NCBI GenBank assembly: GCA_028694115.1
Contig: JAQUUB010000094.1
Span: 1 to 17,319, forward strand
DNA length: 17,319 nt
Direction of reading: 5' to 3'
From: Lachnospiraceae bacterium
GTDB taxonomy: Bacteria; Bacillota_A; Clostridia; Lachnospirales; Lachnospiraceae
Positions 17,265 to 17,319 of the stretch are shown in pieces (position 1 is the first letter of the stretch; each line of letters opens with the position of its first letter). Both the position numbers and the translations under genes were made by a program. The notes under the pieces are model-generated. The model was not told the DNA's origin. It did no database searches and saw nothing but the letters and a program-made list of their open reading frames with translations.

Positions 17265-17319
17265 ATGACGAGTGAAGAATACAAAAAGCTGACGATAAAA
17301 TGTAAAGAAAAAATAATAA
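17265..17319 (+). CDS. Possible start of a further gene, cut by the window edge
   Basis: An open frame begins at ATG 17265 (MTSEEYKKLTIKCKEKII) and is still open at the last base, 15 bases after the aldo/keto reductase stop. The composition is charged and protein-like, and no terminator separates it from the reductase, so it may be the third gene of the operon. The ribosome-binding site is weak (CGGA). Too short to assign a family. Confidence 0.35.
   Translation, partial: MTSEEYKKLTIKCKEKII

Overview
The window looks like chromosome of a gut-type Firmicute, most likely Lachnospiraceae/Clostridia. The reasons are strong GGAGG ribosome-binding sites, moderately low GC, paired IrtAB/YbtPQ-like ABC transporters next to AraC or TetR regulators, an ECF S-component remnant of the MptD/Trep_Strep type, and a gene I match to the DUF3877 family. 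The taxon is inferred from family content only; there is no rRNA or marker gene here.

Layout. (1) 1-1970 is the decayed end of a transporter cluster: the C-terminal two thirds of an ABC permease-ATPase (running in from upstream), then an ECF remnant in which the first half of an S-component is joined out of frame to the last half of an EcfA-type ATPase. (2) 1981-6561 is an intact AT-rich module: an AraC regulator, a perfect 19-bp hairpin, and two overlapping permease-ATPase genes. (3) 6587-7930 (minus) is a MATE efflux pump with a near-consensus promoter at 8017-8045. (4) 7931-8584 holds a tyrosine-recombinase remnant, an unassigned small ORF and the promoter/operator of the next gene. (5) 8585-9886 is a full-length enolase; 8 nt after its stop, and in the same frame, begins recognisable sequence of a 5'-truncated AhpF/TrxB-like flavoprotein (ORF 9932-11161). 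(6) 11380-15658 is a second complete transporter operon: promoter, two permease-ATPases, a TetR regulator and a terminator. (7) 15722-17249 is a promoter/operator, a DUF3877-like gene and an aldo/keto reductase, with the possible start of another gene at the right edge.

The main new observation is regulatory. A palindrome of the form (G)TTAG-N6-CTAAC occurs at four promoter regions: 1292-1307 (ECF remnant), 8449-8470 (enolase), 11386-11400 (second ABC operon) and 15752-15771 (DUF3877-AKR). Each copy overlaps or abuts a -10 element, or fills the -35/-10 spacer. This suggests one repressor controls most of the plus-strand units as a local regulon. The binding protein cannot be read from the window; the half-site loosely recalls DtxR/IdeR metalloregulator boxes, so iron or another metal is a testable guess only.

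The window also shows several recombination scars (ECF fusion, enolase/flavoprotein joint, integrase remnant), consistent with an accessory region built from exchanged transporter modules.
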